DNA of 64,000 bases from Virgibacillus halotolerans. GTDB lineage: Bacteria > Bacillota > Bacilli > Bacillales > Amphibacillaceae. The position numbers and the translations under genes are program-made. The notes under the pieces were generated by a model that worked only from the letters and a program-made list of their open reading frames with translations, searched no databases and was not told the DNA's origin. The stretch lies in the NCBI RefSeq assembly GCF_016908515.1, contig NZ_JAFBEA010000004.1, forward strand, positions 62,001 to 126,000, read 5' to 3'. Below are positions 8,894 to 16,848 of the stretch, in pieces (the first letter of the stretch is position 1; each line of letters starts with the position of its first letter).

Positions 8894-10051
8894 CTATTTC
8901 TGTAGTTTCTCGATTAACGGCTCCGCAGCACCGTGAACATTTCCAATTCCATATATGACATTATTAGACGTTATTTCGAATAACGTTTCGTAAATTTCAT
9001 CTGTTGATTTCCCTTGCAAATCCAGCATTTGATTAACTTTCAACCTACCTGATTTCACCGCGTTCTTAATTGGATCAGCCTTTTCACCGATCAGTACAAG
9101 CGTATCTATCGGCAAATGTGGCAACACATCATCCGCAAATTGAATCGTCCGGTCCACACGGTCCTCCCGGCAATTCATCAAGATAATCGGATACTTCGTA
9201 GGATAGCCTAAAGACTCCACCCGTTTCCAAATATTAATTGTTGAAGCCGGATCATTCGCAGCGAATCCATTGACAAAATAACCAGTTGATTTTCCCTGTT
9301 TGATTTGCTTAATCCGCATTGCCCCCGGATCCGGATGCGCGTTCAGCATCCCGCGATATGCTGTTTCTTCATCTATACCAAGCGCTTCTGACACCGCCAA
9401 GGACAGCGAAGCATTTTCCGGGAATATCATATAATCAAACTTACGTAAATAGGACTCGGAAATTTTACTATTATCTGCAACGATCACTTTCGTATTTCTT
9501 TTCGTCGCTTCTTTTTTAAAATAATCCACATAAGGACCCTCAGAAATAATCAAGTGCCCATGATACGGAATCGTTGCTGTAAAAGCCTCTGCAACATTAT
9601 CCAGTGTTGGCCCCATGACATCCATATGGTCTTCCAACACATTGACAATCACGCCAATGTTCGCTTGGACCAACTTTTCCTGAAACACAATTTGATAATC
9701 TGGATTTACCGCCATACACTCACTAACCAATGCTTCTGCACCCATCTCGGCAGCCCGCTTCATAACCATTTTCTGCTCATGAATATTCGGCCCTTCCGGA
9801 CGACGTTTGATTGGCTCCTCCTCTGGGGTATCCCAGTAAATAAGCCGTGCTGAAGTTCCTGTTGTTTTCCCGATCGTTTTATACCCTGCCTCTTTAATGA
9901 TTCCTGTAATTAAACGCGTCACCGTTGATTTCCCACGGATCCCGTTCACATTCACCCTGATCGGCAAGGCATTTACATGCTTTTTATGTGCATTCCATTC
10001 CACAATACCTGCAACCAGCGCAATAATCAGCACAATTGGAATTAATAACAT
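8894..10051 (-). CDS. pgsB: Poly-gamma-glutamate synthase ligase PgsB (CapB)
   Basis: 385 residues, an ATP-dependent Mur-ligase-like amide ligase that joins glutamate through gamma-carboxyl groups. A membrane segment occupies residues 2-16. The ATP-binding loop NGIRGKSTVTR (about 36-46) and the Mur-type motifs VSECMAVNPDYQ, NVLEDHMDVMG and NCREDRVDR are all present. It is the first gene of the pgsB-pgsC-pgsA-ggt-capE-like operon. The polymer serves as capsule, slime or osmoprotectant in related halotolerant bacilli. An inverted repeat ~115 bp upstream (10165-10185) is the only candidate control site I see. Confidence 0.94.
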   Translation of the reverse strand: MLLIPIVLIIALVAGIVEWNAHKKHVNALPIRVNVNGIRGKSTVTRLITGIIKEAGYKTIGKTTGTSARLIYWDTPEEEPIKRRPEGPNIHEQKMVMKRAAEMGAEALVSECMAVNPDYQIVFQEKLVQANIGVIVNVLEDHMDVMGPTLDNVAEAFTATIPYHGHLIISEGPYVDYFKKEATKRNTKVIVADNSKISESYLRKFDYMIFPENASLSLAVSEALGIDEETAYRGMLNAHPDPGAMRIKQIKQGKSTGYFVNGFAANDPASTINIWKRVESLGYPTKYPIILMNCREDRVDRTIQFADDVLPHLPIDTLVLIGEKADPIKNAVKSGRLKVNQMLDLQGKSTDEIYETLFEITSNNVIYGIGNVHGAAEPLIEKLQK

Positions 10052-10626
10052 AGCTATATCCTTCCTTTACCATTCATAAAGCAGTCTCTAAGTATGTAGG
10101 TCTTTTTCCCCAAAACCCATCAACCGCAGTGTTTAGACACACTTTGACAACACCTAACACATTTTAACATAAAAAAATTATGTTACGAATAAAAAATCAT
10201 TTCTTATTTAAATCTTAATATATCAGATTATTCTTTCTTGCCAATATCTGAAAACTAGAATCATAAAGTGAAATGATAGATATTTTACCTTATCTATACT
10301 ATTATATCAGCTTCTTGGATATTGTCGCCTTCCAAATAACGACAGTTGGGTAAACAAGTAATTTGCGATAAAAGAGGAAGCGATTCCAAGTGTGTAGCGA
10401 GTGGCTTTCAGTGAGGGGGGCGACTTTTGGCGATTGGTGCTCAACCTTCTGAGGGCGGGACTCACCTTTCGACAATCGGGATCGAGCTCATGCGACGACA
10501 GATCAACATTCCATCTTTGCTGCCCAACTTCCAGCGCAGCGCGCCCAGTTCACTTGTTATACGCACCTCCCCAAAATATGGTAAGCTTGCATGCATTACG
10601 TCATTTTTAGGTGGTGACCAAACAAA
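10052..10626. other. 575-bp divergent intergenic region: AT-rich half and GC-rich half
   Basis: The first ~320 bp is AT-rich and must hold the promoter of the poly-gamma-glutamate operon. From about 10375 to 10600 the sequence becomes clearly GC-richer and unlike its surroundings, with no convincing gene. Minus-strand frames contain a short Arg/Ser-rich stretch preceded by GGGGAGG (34 codons from a GTG), which looks like a decayed or non-coding element. The plus strand just before 10627 carries the AGGTGGTGA ribosome site of the EamA gene. Confidence 0.5.
10165..10185. promoter_or_regulatory. Inverted repeat upstream of the poly-gamma-glutamate operon
   Basis: Perfect 8-bp arms TAACATAA and TTATGTTA are separated by five A. 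The spacing suits a dimeric regulator, but the region is very AT-rich and chance is possible. Confidence 0.35.
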
Positions 10627-11541
10627 TTGAGCTCTAGAAAGATATATATAATCATTGTTCTCATTATGTTGAGTTGGGGGATGAACGTTTCTGCGCTAAA
10701 AATTGTTGTTGAAAACTTCATGCCCATTACGATCACCTCATTAAGGATTTTCGTGGCCGCTTTAACTGCGTTTCTTATTCTGATATGCTCGCGCTTAGTG
10801 CGCCTTCCGAAAAACTCAGAGTGGGGTTATATTATCGGTGGTGCATTTTTAAGTGTGGTTTTTCATCATTACTTTTTGGCGGAGGGGCTTACGAAAACAT
10901 CTGCCACAAATACGGGATTGATACTAGGGTTGGGGCCACTTTTAACAGTTGTATTCTCCATGATCTTTTTAAAAAGGAAACCTACATTTATCCAATTCAT
11001 CGGTTTTATTTTCGGCACTTTAGGTGTGAGTGCGACTGTTTTAGTTGGAAGTGGTGGGCTACATTCTATTAATTTTGGGGATGTGAATATTTTATTCGCC
11101 ATTATTTCACAAGCGCTCAGTTTCATTTTAATTAAACGGGCTTCGAAAACGATGGATCCACGGCTTCTAACGGGGTATATGTTGATCATCGGCTCCTTTT
11201 TACTATTTGCTGTTAGTTTATGGAAAGAACCGAATGGAATTGCTTCGCTTATTGGTGTTTCACCTTCTGCGTGGGTCGTATTTCTTTTCTCAGCCGTGAT
11301 CGCTACTGGCGTTGGACACATGGCTTATAATTATGCCATCGGCCAGGTCGGACCAGCGGAAACATCTATTTTCCTTAATCTAAACACATTCTTCTCGTTA
11401 ATTGGTGCAGCACTTTTCTTAAATGAATCCATTATTCCAGCACATTTTATCGGACTTATCCTGATTGTATCTGGCGTCATACTCGGTTCTGGAGGATTAG
11501 AAGCATGGTTAATTCAGAGGAAAAGGAAGAAACGATTGTAA
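10627..11541 (+). CDS. EamA/DMT family transporter
   Basis: 304 residues with about ten membrane helices arranged as two repeated EamA units (LSWGMNVSALKIVVENFMP near the start; a second unit starting near residue 150). The last residues are basic and cytosolic. Such drug/metabolite transporters export or import amino acids, nucleosides or other small metabolites, and the substrate here is unknown. The start is a TTG at 10627 with AGGTGGTGA about 9 bp upstream. It stands alone on the plus strand, so it is probably unrelated in function to its neighbours. Confidence 0.85.
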   Translation: MSSRKIYIIIVLIMLSWGMNVSALKIVVENFMPITITSLRIFVAALTAFLILICSRLVRLPKNSEWGYIIGGAFLSVVFHHYFLAEGLTKTSATNTGLILGLGPLLTVVFSMIFLKRKPTFIQFIGFIFGTLGVSATVLVGSGGLHSINFGDVNILFAIISQALSFILIKRASKTMDPRLLTGYMLIIGSFLLFAVSLWKEPNGIASLIGVSPSAWVVFLFSAVIATGVGHMAYNYAIGQVGPAETSIFLNLNTFFSLIGAALFLNESIIPAHFIGLILIVSGVILGSGGLEAWLIQRKRKKRL

Positions 11542-11568
11542 AAAAGGAATTGGGAAATCCCAATTCCT
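11541..11568 (-). terminator. Terminator of the Gfo/Idh-SGNH transcription unit
   Basis: AGGAATTGGGA pairs with TCCCAATTCCT. On the minus strand this is followed by TTTTTT (A run 11540-11545). It sits between two converging genes and may stop both. Confidence 0.75.
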
Positions 11569-11591
11569 CGCCTATCCATTATTCTAGGACA

Positions 11592-12590
11592 TTAACCCAA
11601 CTTCACCTGTTTACCGGTTTCGATCGATTCCATGCAAGCATCAATCACACGCATATTGGCAAGTGTGTTTTCATAATCGTTATGCAACGCGCGTTCCCCT
11701 TGCAAAATAGCCTGCGAAATATGCGCGACTTGATCCCGATATTGGTCTGTCGTTAGCGTTTCCGTTCGCGATACGCCCTCTGTTTCAACGATGACTAGAC
11801 CATCGCCACCCATTCTGTCCGGTCGAAATGCCCTTGGGACAATGATTCTGCCCTTTATACCAGCAACTTCATACTCGTTCCGGTCTGCAAGCTGGAAACT
11901 TGAATCAAATGTTGCGCGCACACCGTTTGCAAATGTGAGGTAGCCGTATGCTGCCGTATCAACACCCAATGTATTTTTTACCGCCTCTGCCTTTACAGTT
12001 TCCGGCTCGGCCCCCAGTACATTTCGGATCACATGAATCGCGTAACTTCCAATATCATAAATGCTGCCGCCACCCGCTTGATATTTCACTCTCACGTTCG
12101 TTTCCGGATCCTTCATATAAAAGGAATGTGTTGCGCGCATATAAGAAACCTCGCCAATCTCACCTGATGCAATGATCTCCTTCACCCGCGCATGCTGTGG
12201 ATGGAAATGATACATAAATCCTTCCATAAAAATCACCCCATGTTCCTCACAAGCTGCTTTCATTTCCTTGAATTCCTCCGCGCTCACCGCTGCCGGTTTT
12301 TCACATAAAATATGCTTACCTTTTTTCGCCGCTTCGATCGTCCATTTTTTATGTAAATGGTTTGGTAAAGGAATATATATCGCTTCTATCGACGGATCAT
12401 CCAACAACTTTTCATAGCTATCATACGCTTTTTTTATGTTAAATTTATCTGCGATCATGATTGCCTTGTCCATGCCACTACTACTGGCAATTGCTAAGAC
12501 CTCCGCATTCGCAGCGCGCTGAAAAGCCGGAATAAGTTCCTTTTGCGCAATACCAGCTGTACTTAAAATTCCCCAATTAACTTTCTTCAT
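11592..12590 (-). CDS. Gfo/Idh/MocA-family oxidoreductase
   Basis: 332 residues. The N-terminal Rossmann domain has GILSTAGIAQKEL (about 7-19) and the family hallmark CEKPAA (about 95-100). The C-terminal alpha/beta domain has GGGSIYDIGSYAIHV, whose D-x-G-x-Y/H motif contributes the catalytic His. Family members oxidise or reduce sugar hydroxyl groups with NAD(P). This one looks closest to the xylose/dihydrodiol dehydrogenase branch, so it is somewhat different from the four Gfo/Idh genes at 16.8-22.6 kb. It follows the SGNH esterase gene by 40 bp and ends at a terminator. Confidence 0.88.
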   Translation of the reverse strand: MKKVNWGILSTAGIAQKELIPAFQRAANAEVLAIASSSGMDKAIMIADKFNIKKAYDSYEKLLDDPSIEAIYIPLPNHLHKKWTIEAAKKGKHILCEKPAAVSAEEFKEMKAACEEHGVIFMEGFMYHFHPQHARVKEIIASGEIGEVSYMRATHSFYMKDPETNVRVKYQAGGGSIYDIGSYAIHVIRNVLGAEPETVKAEAVKNTLGVDTAAYGYLTFANGVRATFDSSFQLADRNEYEVAGIKGRIIVPRAFRPDRMGGDGLVIVETEGVSRTETLTTDQYRDQVAHISQAILQGERALHNDYENTLANMRVIDACMESIETGKQVKLG

Positions 12591-12630
12591 CTTAACCCCT
12601 CCGATTGTTTGTTAGAAAACCAATACTTTC

Positions 12631-13260
12631 TTAACTGCTAAAAAATTCATTTTTAATCTGCTCAGTTGCTTCCAACCAGGTCTTGGCCATTAGCATGTTT
12701 CCCGCAGCATTCATGTGGACGCCGTCTACCGTCAAATCATAGCCCCTGTTTGCTTCCAGGTATTTTAAAAATGCGAGATGGGTTGGTACGACAAGCGTAT
12801 CATATTTTTCAGCCAATGCATTTACGATCTGCACGTACGGTTTCAGTTTTTCATTCCCAATGGACGTCGGGTTTTCAACAATAACGGTTGGCTCCATTAA
12901 AATGATCTTTGCGTTCGTATTGCTACTTACCTGCCGCAGTAAATCATCGTAAATCCGTTCAAATTCATCTGGTAATATTTGCTTCATAAGCCGGTATTTC
13001 AGCTGTCGCCACACATCATTAATCCCAATCGAAATGGAGACAATGTCTGGATTTAAATCAATCACATCTTTTTGCCATCTTGTTGCAAGGTCATTAATGC
13101 GATTGCCACTGATACCCTTGTTAAGGATCTCAAAATCACGCTTGGGATAGGTCGTTATAAAATAATCATGGATTAACCTTACATAGCCAGTACCAAGCAG
13201 CTCGGGGTCTGCAAATTTCCCCGATTCTGTAATACTGTCACCAATGAAAACCATCCGCAT
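12631..13260 (-). CDS. SGNH/GDSL-type esterase
   Basis: 209 residues without signal peptide. Block I GDSITESG carries the nucleophile Ser near residue 8. Gly and Asn of the oxyanion hole are at KGISGNR and IGINDVWR, and DGVHMNAAG near residue 187 gives the Asp-x-x-His pair. The fold is shared by carbohydrate acetylesterases such as rhamnogalacturonan acetylesterase. In this island a cytoplasmic deacetylase for O-acetylated oligosaccharides is the natural guess. The ATG at 13260 is preceded by GAGGTG. Probably co-transcribed with the following Gfo/Idh gene. Confidence 0.85.
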   Translation of the reverse strand: MRMVFIGDSITESGKFADPELLGTGYVRLIHDYFITTYPKRDFEILNKGISGNRINDLATRWQKDVIDLNPDIVSISIGINDVWRQLKYRLMKQILPDEFERIYDDLLRQVSSNTNAKIILMEPTVIVENPTSIGNEKLKPYVQIVNALAEKYDTLVVPTHLAFLKYLEANRGYDLTVDGVHMNAAGNMLMAKTWLEATEQIKNEFFSS

Positions 13261-13433
13261 ATAGACACCTCATTATAATTTTCAGTTATTATTTATCATA
13301 GCACGAATAATAGAATTAATGCGTAAAAGGAATGCCAATATAAAAAAATCCTACTGGTTCATCGGATTCGAATGTATTCGAAATAAACGTGGGGCAACCG
13401 TGGCTCGTATCGATATAATCTAAAATCTTTTCA

Positions 13434-13600
13434 TTGACAGAATAAATGATTAAATTTACACTATATTTAGATATAAGATGCCGTATAGCATCAACTACAC
13501 GGCACCAGCAACTAACTGCATATTAAGCAGGTGACCGACATTTTTGTGGTTTACCTAGAGAAGTAACCGCTAGCCTGGCTGAGGAGCGGTTACTTTTTTT
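13434..13600 (+). ncRNA. Candidate small RNA with its own promoter and terminator
   Basis: A sigma-A-like promoter, TTGACA (13434-13439), 17-bp spacer, TACACT (13457-13462), is followed about 100 bp later by a strong terminator (13561-13600). The predicted transcript is ~130 nt, from about 13469. The longest frame inside, from an ATG at 13478, has only 18 codons, so it is more likely non-coding. It may be an orphan sRNA, an antisense antitoxin RNA, or the tail of a lost type I toxin gene. No expression evidence exists; the claim rests on promoter plus terminator alone. Confidence 0.4.
13561..13600 (+). terminator. Strong rho-independent terminator
   Basis: A perfect 11-bp stem AAGTAACCGCT / AGCGGTTACTT with a 13-nt loop ends in seven T. 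It faces the plus strand, where no protein gene precedes it. Confidence 0.85.
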
Positions 13601-13829
13601 ACACTGATACTGAATATATTTATAGGTAACCAGTTTAAGTGCAACTAAAGACTCTGTCTTTGCCTTTCATGCCTGCCAATCACCGAGTTTTCTTTACCAG
13701 GCAAGCGACAATTGTCCCAGTTAAAGTCAAGTTAGCAATTTGGATTAATCCAAAAGATGCTAACAGGATTATTGATAGAATAATACTAATTTAGGAATGA
13801 TTGTTCTGTTTTTAATTATATTCACTCAC

Positions 13830-15425
13830 CTATTTTGCAAGTCCCAGTGGTGAAAAGAGCACATACATTGCCACCACACAAATTACAACAAAAGCGCCAC
13901 CCCATTTTGCATATTTCCATGGAGTTAAATCAACTTTATGATTGCCCTCTTCAAAGACAAAGGCTTGATCCAACGGTTTTATTTTTCCAATAGTCCACAT
14001 CAGGATCACATCTATGAAAAATAGGGCACTTAATATATATAAATAATGAGTATCAGGCAGCAACAGGGTCGCAAGGCCATAAGCAACAACATGGAAGACA
14101 AATGTCACCTTTGCCGCAAGCGCTGTGACATGTTTGGAATAAAAACCAAGCAAGATAATAGCAAGCAATGGCATACTGTATAATCCGTTAAACTGTTGAA
14201 CCACATTATATAAACCACTCGGGGCAAAGGAAATAAACGGCGCGATGATGACCGAAATCAAACCAACCAATACCGTAACAAATTTCCCAGCCCTTGCCAC
14301 TTGCCGGTCTGTTGCATTTTTTTTAAATACCGGTCTGTAAAAATCAAGTGTAAACAGTGTCGCTGTAGCATTCAGTGCACCAACAAATGAGCTAAGGATA
14401 GCGCCAAAGAATACCGCTCCAAAAACACCGTAAAGTCCTTCAGGTAATACCGCTGTAATCAGATTCGGGTATGCGTTATCTGGAGTTGACAAAGCATCGC
14501 CAAACATATTAAATGCAATAATCCCTGGAAAGACAAGGATCATCGCACTGATCACTTTAAAGAAACCAACGTATATCGCACCTTTTTGTCCTTCTTTCAG
14601 ATTTTCCCCGGCGAGTGTCTTTTGAACGATTAATTGGTTTGTACACCAGTAAAATAAATTATTAAATAGCATTCCCATAAGCAATGTTGGCCACGGAACA
14701 ATATCAGAATCCACAGCTCCAATGGAGTTTAATAATTCTGGTGTACTTGTTCGAACTGAATCAAGTCCATTCAACAAATTCCCGCTTCCAAGAATCATCA
14801 GACCGATAACGGGAACCGCCAGGCCACCAACGAGTAAACCTATTCCATAAAGCGTATCACTGAATGCACTTAAAGATAAACCGCCGATAAGTAAGTAAAA
14901 TAAGCCAATAATTCCGATGATGCCTGCAATCAGCGCAATGGCTGTCAGAGAGTTGACACCGAGCATTTTATCCACCTGGAAAATTTTAATGAATACGAGT
15001 GAGCCGGAATACAACACTACAGGTAAAAATGAAATCATATAAGTAATTATAAATAATGATGAAACAATTCTCTTGGTGGCAGCATCATAACGAATTTCTA
15101 TAAAATCAGATATGGTATCCACACCATATTTTAAATACTTCGGCAAGAAGACAAGCGCCAGCAGAACGATTGCAATAGCAGCGGTTACCTCCCAAGCCAT
15201 TACCTGCATGCCGGCTTCATAACTTTGTCCGTTTTGTCCCACAATTTGTTCCGTGGATAAGTTGGCCATAATAATTGTTCCTGCGATGGTAAATCCCTTT
15301 AGGGTGCGTCCGCCAAGGAAATACCCCTCCGAAGTATTTGTATCTACAGAACGACTCCGCTTATAAGCATAAAACCATATCAAACCAATGATGACAATAA
15401 ATGTTAGTATCGAAATGTAACCCAA
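13830..15425 (-). CDS. Sodium:solute symporter (SSS family, sugar-type)
   Basis: 531 residues with about 13-14 membrane helices. It has the SSS signature around GGRTLKGFTIAGTIIMANLSTEQIVG and the central Y-x-L-x-G-G-L stretch (FYLLIGGLSLSAFSDTLYG), and resembles the SGLT/SglS branch that couples sodium to uptake of hexoses or related sugars. The start is a TTG at 15425 with GGAGGAAGG upstream. In this island it may bring in released monosaccharides such as galactose or fucose; the exact substrate is open. No clear terminator was found directly after its stop. Confidence 0.88.
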   Translation of the reverse strand: MGYISILTFIVIIGLIWFYAYKRSRSVDTNTSEGYFLGGRTLKGFTIAGTIIMANLSTEQIVGQNGQSYEAGMQVMAWEVTAAIAIVLLALVFLPKYLKYGVDTISDFIEIRYDAATKRIVSSLFIITYMISFLPVVLYSGSLVFIKIFQVDKMLGVNSLTAIALIAGIIGIIGLFYLLIGGLSLSAFSDTLYGIGLLVGGLAVPVIGLMILGSGNLLNGLDSVRTSTPELLNSIGAVDSDIVPWPTLLMGMLFNNLFYWCTNQLIVQKTLAGENLKEGQKGAIYVGFFKVISAMILVFPGIIAFNMFGDALSTPDNAYPNLITAVLPEGLYGVFGAVFFGAILSSFVGALNATATLFTLDFYRPVFKKNATDRQVARAGKFVTVLVGLISVIIAPFISFAPSGLYNVVQQFNGLYSMPLLAIILLGFYSKHVTALAAKVTFVFHVVAYGLATLLLPDTHYLYILSALFFIDVILMWTIGKIKPLDQAFVFEEGNHKVDLTPWKYAKWGGAFVVICVVAMYVLFSPLGLAK

Positions 15426-15735
15426 AAATCCTTCCTCCCTTAATAATTACCACTTTACGTAATACCGTGCTTGTTTATCGTTATCTATGTGCAATGCTGA
15501 AAATTATAATTTTTTACTGTTTTGCAGAATATAACCAATAACATCAAGCAATAGAATAGAGCTAGCTAAAAGAAGATGACACCCTGAAAAGGTTTTTCTA
15601 AAGACCTTTTCTGTGCCCACTTTTAGCCAGCCCTTACAATATATTTATATACCACGTCCATTTAACGTTAAACATAGGTGGAGCTTTAAATTTAAGTGTG
15701 GAGGAAGAAGGCGTTCAAAAAAATGAGGTGATATA

Positions 15736-15810
15736 ATGGATATGCCTTTTTGTCCTTATGCAATAAGAAAGTATTTATCCTCCTTAACTGCACAAAAAGC
15801 ACAGGGGTAA
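15736..15810 (+). CDS. Possible 24-residue small protein
   Basis: An ATG at 15736 follows GAGGTGATATA, a very good ribosome site, and opens 24 codons (MDMPFCPYAIRK...). The stop lies inside a hairpin that could end the transcript. I recognise no family and no membrane segment. It could be a real microprotein or a leftover of a longer gene. Confidence 0.3.
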   Translation: MDMPFCPYAIRKYLSSLTAQKAQG

Positions 15811-15835
15811 GTCTATAAAACCTCCCTTGTGCTTT
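15796..15835. terminator. Bidirectional hairpin after the small ORF
   Basis: AAAGCACA plus GGG pairs with CCC plus TGTGCTTT. On the minus strand the stem ends in TTTTT. It may be a second stop for the 16-32 kb operon and an end for the small plus-strand ORF. Confidence 0.45.
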
Positions 15836-15985
15836 CTAATAAGAAGCAATCGCTTATTCTATTTCGATAACCCCTACTTCATTTCTGGTAACGTCACAAA
15901 GATATCCATTTGGCAGACCATAACAACTTTCTCTTATGTAATGAGCAATATAGTCATCCGATTTCACTAAAAAAATTATTCAAAA

Positions 15986-16018
15986 AGAGATGTCATCCAA
16001 TCAAGGTGTAACATCTCT
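15986..16018 (-). terminator. Terminator of the 13-gene glycan operon
   Basis: AGAGATGT pairs with ACATCTCT across a 17-nt loop, then TTTTT on the minus strand. It lies just after the stop at 16029. Confidence 0.7.
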
Positions 16019-16028
16019 ATCGCACCTT

Positions 16029-16784
16029 TTATAAAGTAAGCTTGTTTAAGTTACCGATATTGACCCTAGCGCTTTCCAAAGGATTACCATCAAAATCTTC
16101 TTGTTCTACTACAAACCAGTTGACATCATATGCATCTCCAACACGTAAGAGCGCCTTCATATCAAGTGTGCCTGTTCCTATTTCAATACTTCGCTTTTTG
16201 CCATTTTCTTCTTTCATATCTTTTATATGAAGCGATACGATTTGGTTACCATATTTTCTAATGATATCGGTCGGTTCATAACCAGCGTATGTTGCCCAAT
16301 AACAATCTAGTTCTACCTTTACAAGCGCTGGATCGGTTTGTCCAAATAAAAGATCAAAGCCTGTCTCACCATCAAACGTCTCGAATTCAAAATGATGATT
16401 ATGATAGGCAAACGTCATACCATTTTCTTTGCAGACTTGTCCGATTTCATTAAACTTCTGGGCGGTCCTCTTATAATCATCCCTCGTTTCCCGTGCCGCT
16501 TCAGGTAGTGAAGGACAAATCAGTAAACGGTTACCAAGTTCCTGATTGTATTCAACTGTTTCCTTCAGTTTATCGCCCGTTAGTGCATCAAGACCTGTAT
16601 GACTTCCTGCTACATCGATTTGTTTATCATTCATTAGTCTTTTCAAACTTTTCGCAGGCGTGTCGAAGAATCCTGCAAATTGAACCCCTTGATAGCCTAT
16701 ATCTGCTACATGACTGACTGTTCCTAACAGATCTGCCTTTGCCGCGTCTCGAACCGAGTATAGTTGTAATCCAAAGTTCCCCAT
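16029..16784 (-). CDS. Sugar phosphate isomerase/epimerase-like TIM barrel
   Basis: 251 residues from the third of three consecutive ATGs (16784), which lies 7 bp after AGGAG; the earlier ATGs at 16787 and 16790 are closer than usual. This is an AP-endonuclease-2-type TIM barrel with metal ligands expected in AYHNHHFEF, VELDCYWATYAG, SLHIKDMKEENG and FVVEQEDFDG. The family includes xylose-isomerase-like epimerases, inosose dehydratases and the lyases that cleave 3-keto-glycosides. It is the last gene of the 16-32 kb operon, after two Gfo/Idh genes, so a partnership with a sugar dehydrogenase is likely. The exact reaction is unknown. Confidence 0.83.
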   Translation of the reverse strand: MGNFGLQLYSVRDAAKADLLGTVSHVADIGYQGVQFAGFFDTPAKSLKRLMNDKQIDVAGSHTGLDALTGDKLKETVEYNQELGNRLLICPSLPEAARETRDDYKRTAQKFNEIGQVCKENGMTFAYHNHHFEFETFDGETGFDLLFGQTDPALVKVELDCYWATYAGYEPTDIIRKYGNQIVSLHIKDMKEENGKKRSIEIGTGTLDMKALLRVGDAYDVNWFVVEQEDFDGNPLESARVNIGNLNKLTL

Positions 16785-16848
16785 CATCATTCTCCTAACC
16801 AAATATAAGATTTTTTATCGCAGATGAACAGTCAGTAGTCTGATTCGT

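Larger units (their letters stand above)
13261..13829. other. 569-bp intergenic region with a possible small-RNA unit
   Basis: No protein gene is supported. The left half holds a promoter-like pair and a strong plus-strand terminator, listed separately. The right part has a 14-bp palindrome TTGGATTAATCCAA (13740-13753) and nothing else I recognise. Confidence 0.5.
15426..16028. other. 603-bp intergenic region with a small ORF and two hairpins
   Basis: The region contains the promoter side of the symporter gene, a GAAAAGGT/ACCTTTTC inverted repeat (about 15572-15597), a 24-codon ORF with a good ribosome site (listed), a hairpin at 15796-15835, and the terminator of the long minus-strand operon at 15986-16018. 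No longer gene is visible. Confidence 0.5.

Noticed and set aside
10401-10630. Plus-strand ORFs of 67-69 codons before the EamA gene
   Set aside because: Products look like translated non-coding GC-rich DNA, and they end at the EamA ribosome site. The block is reported only as an unexplained region.
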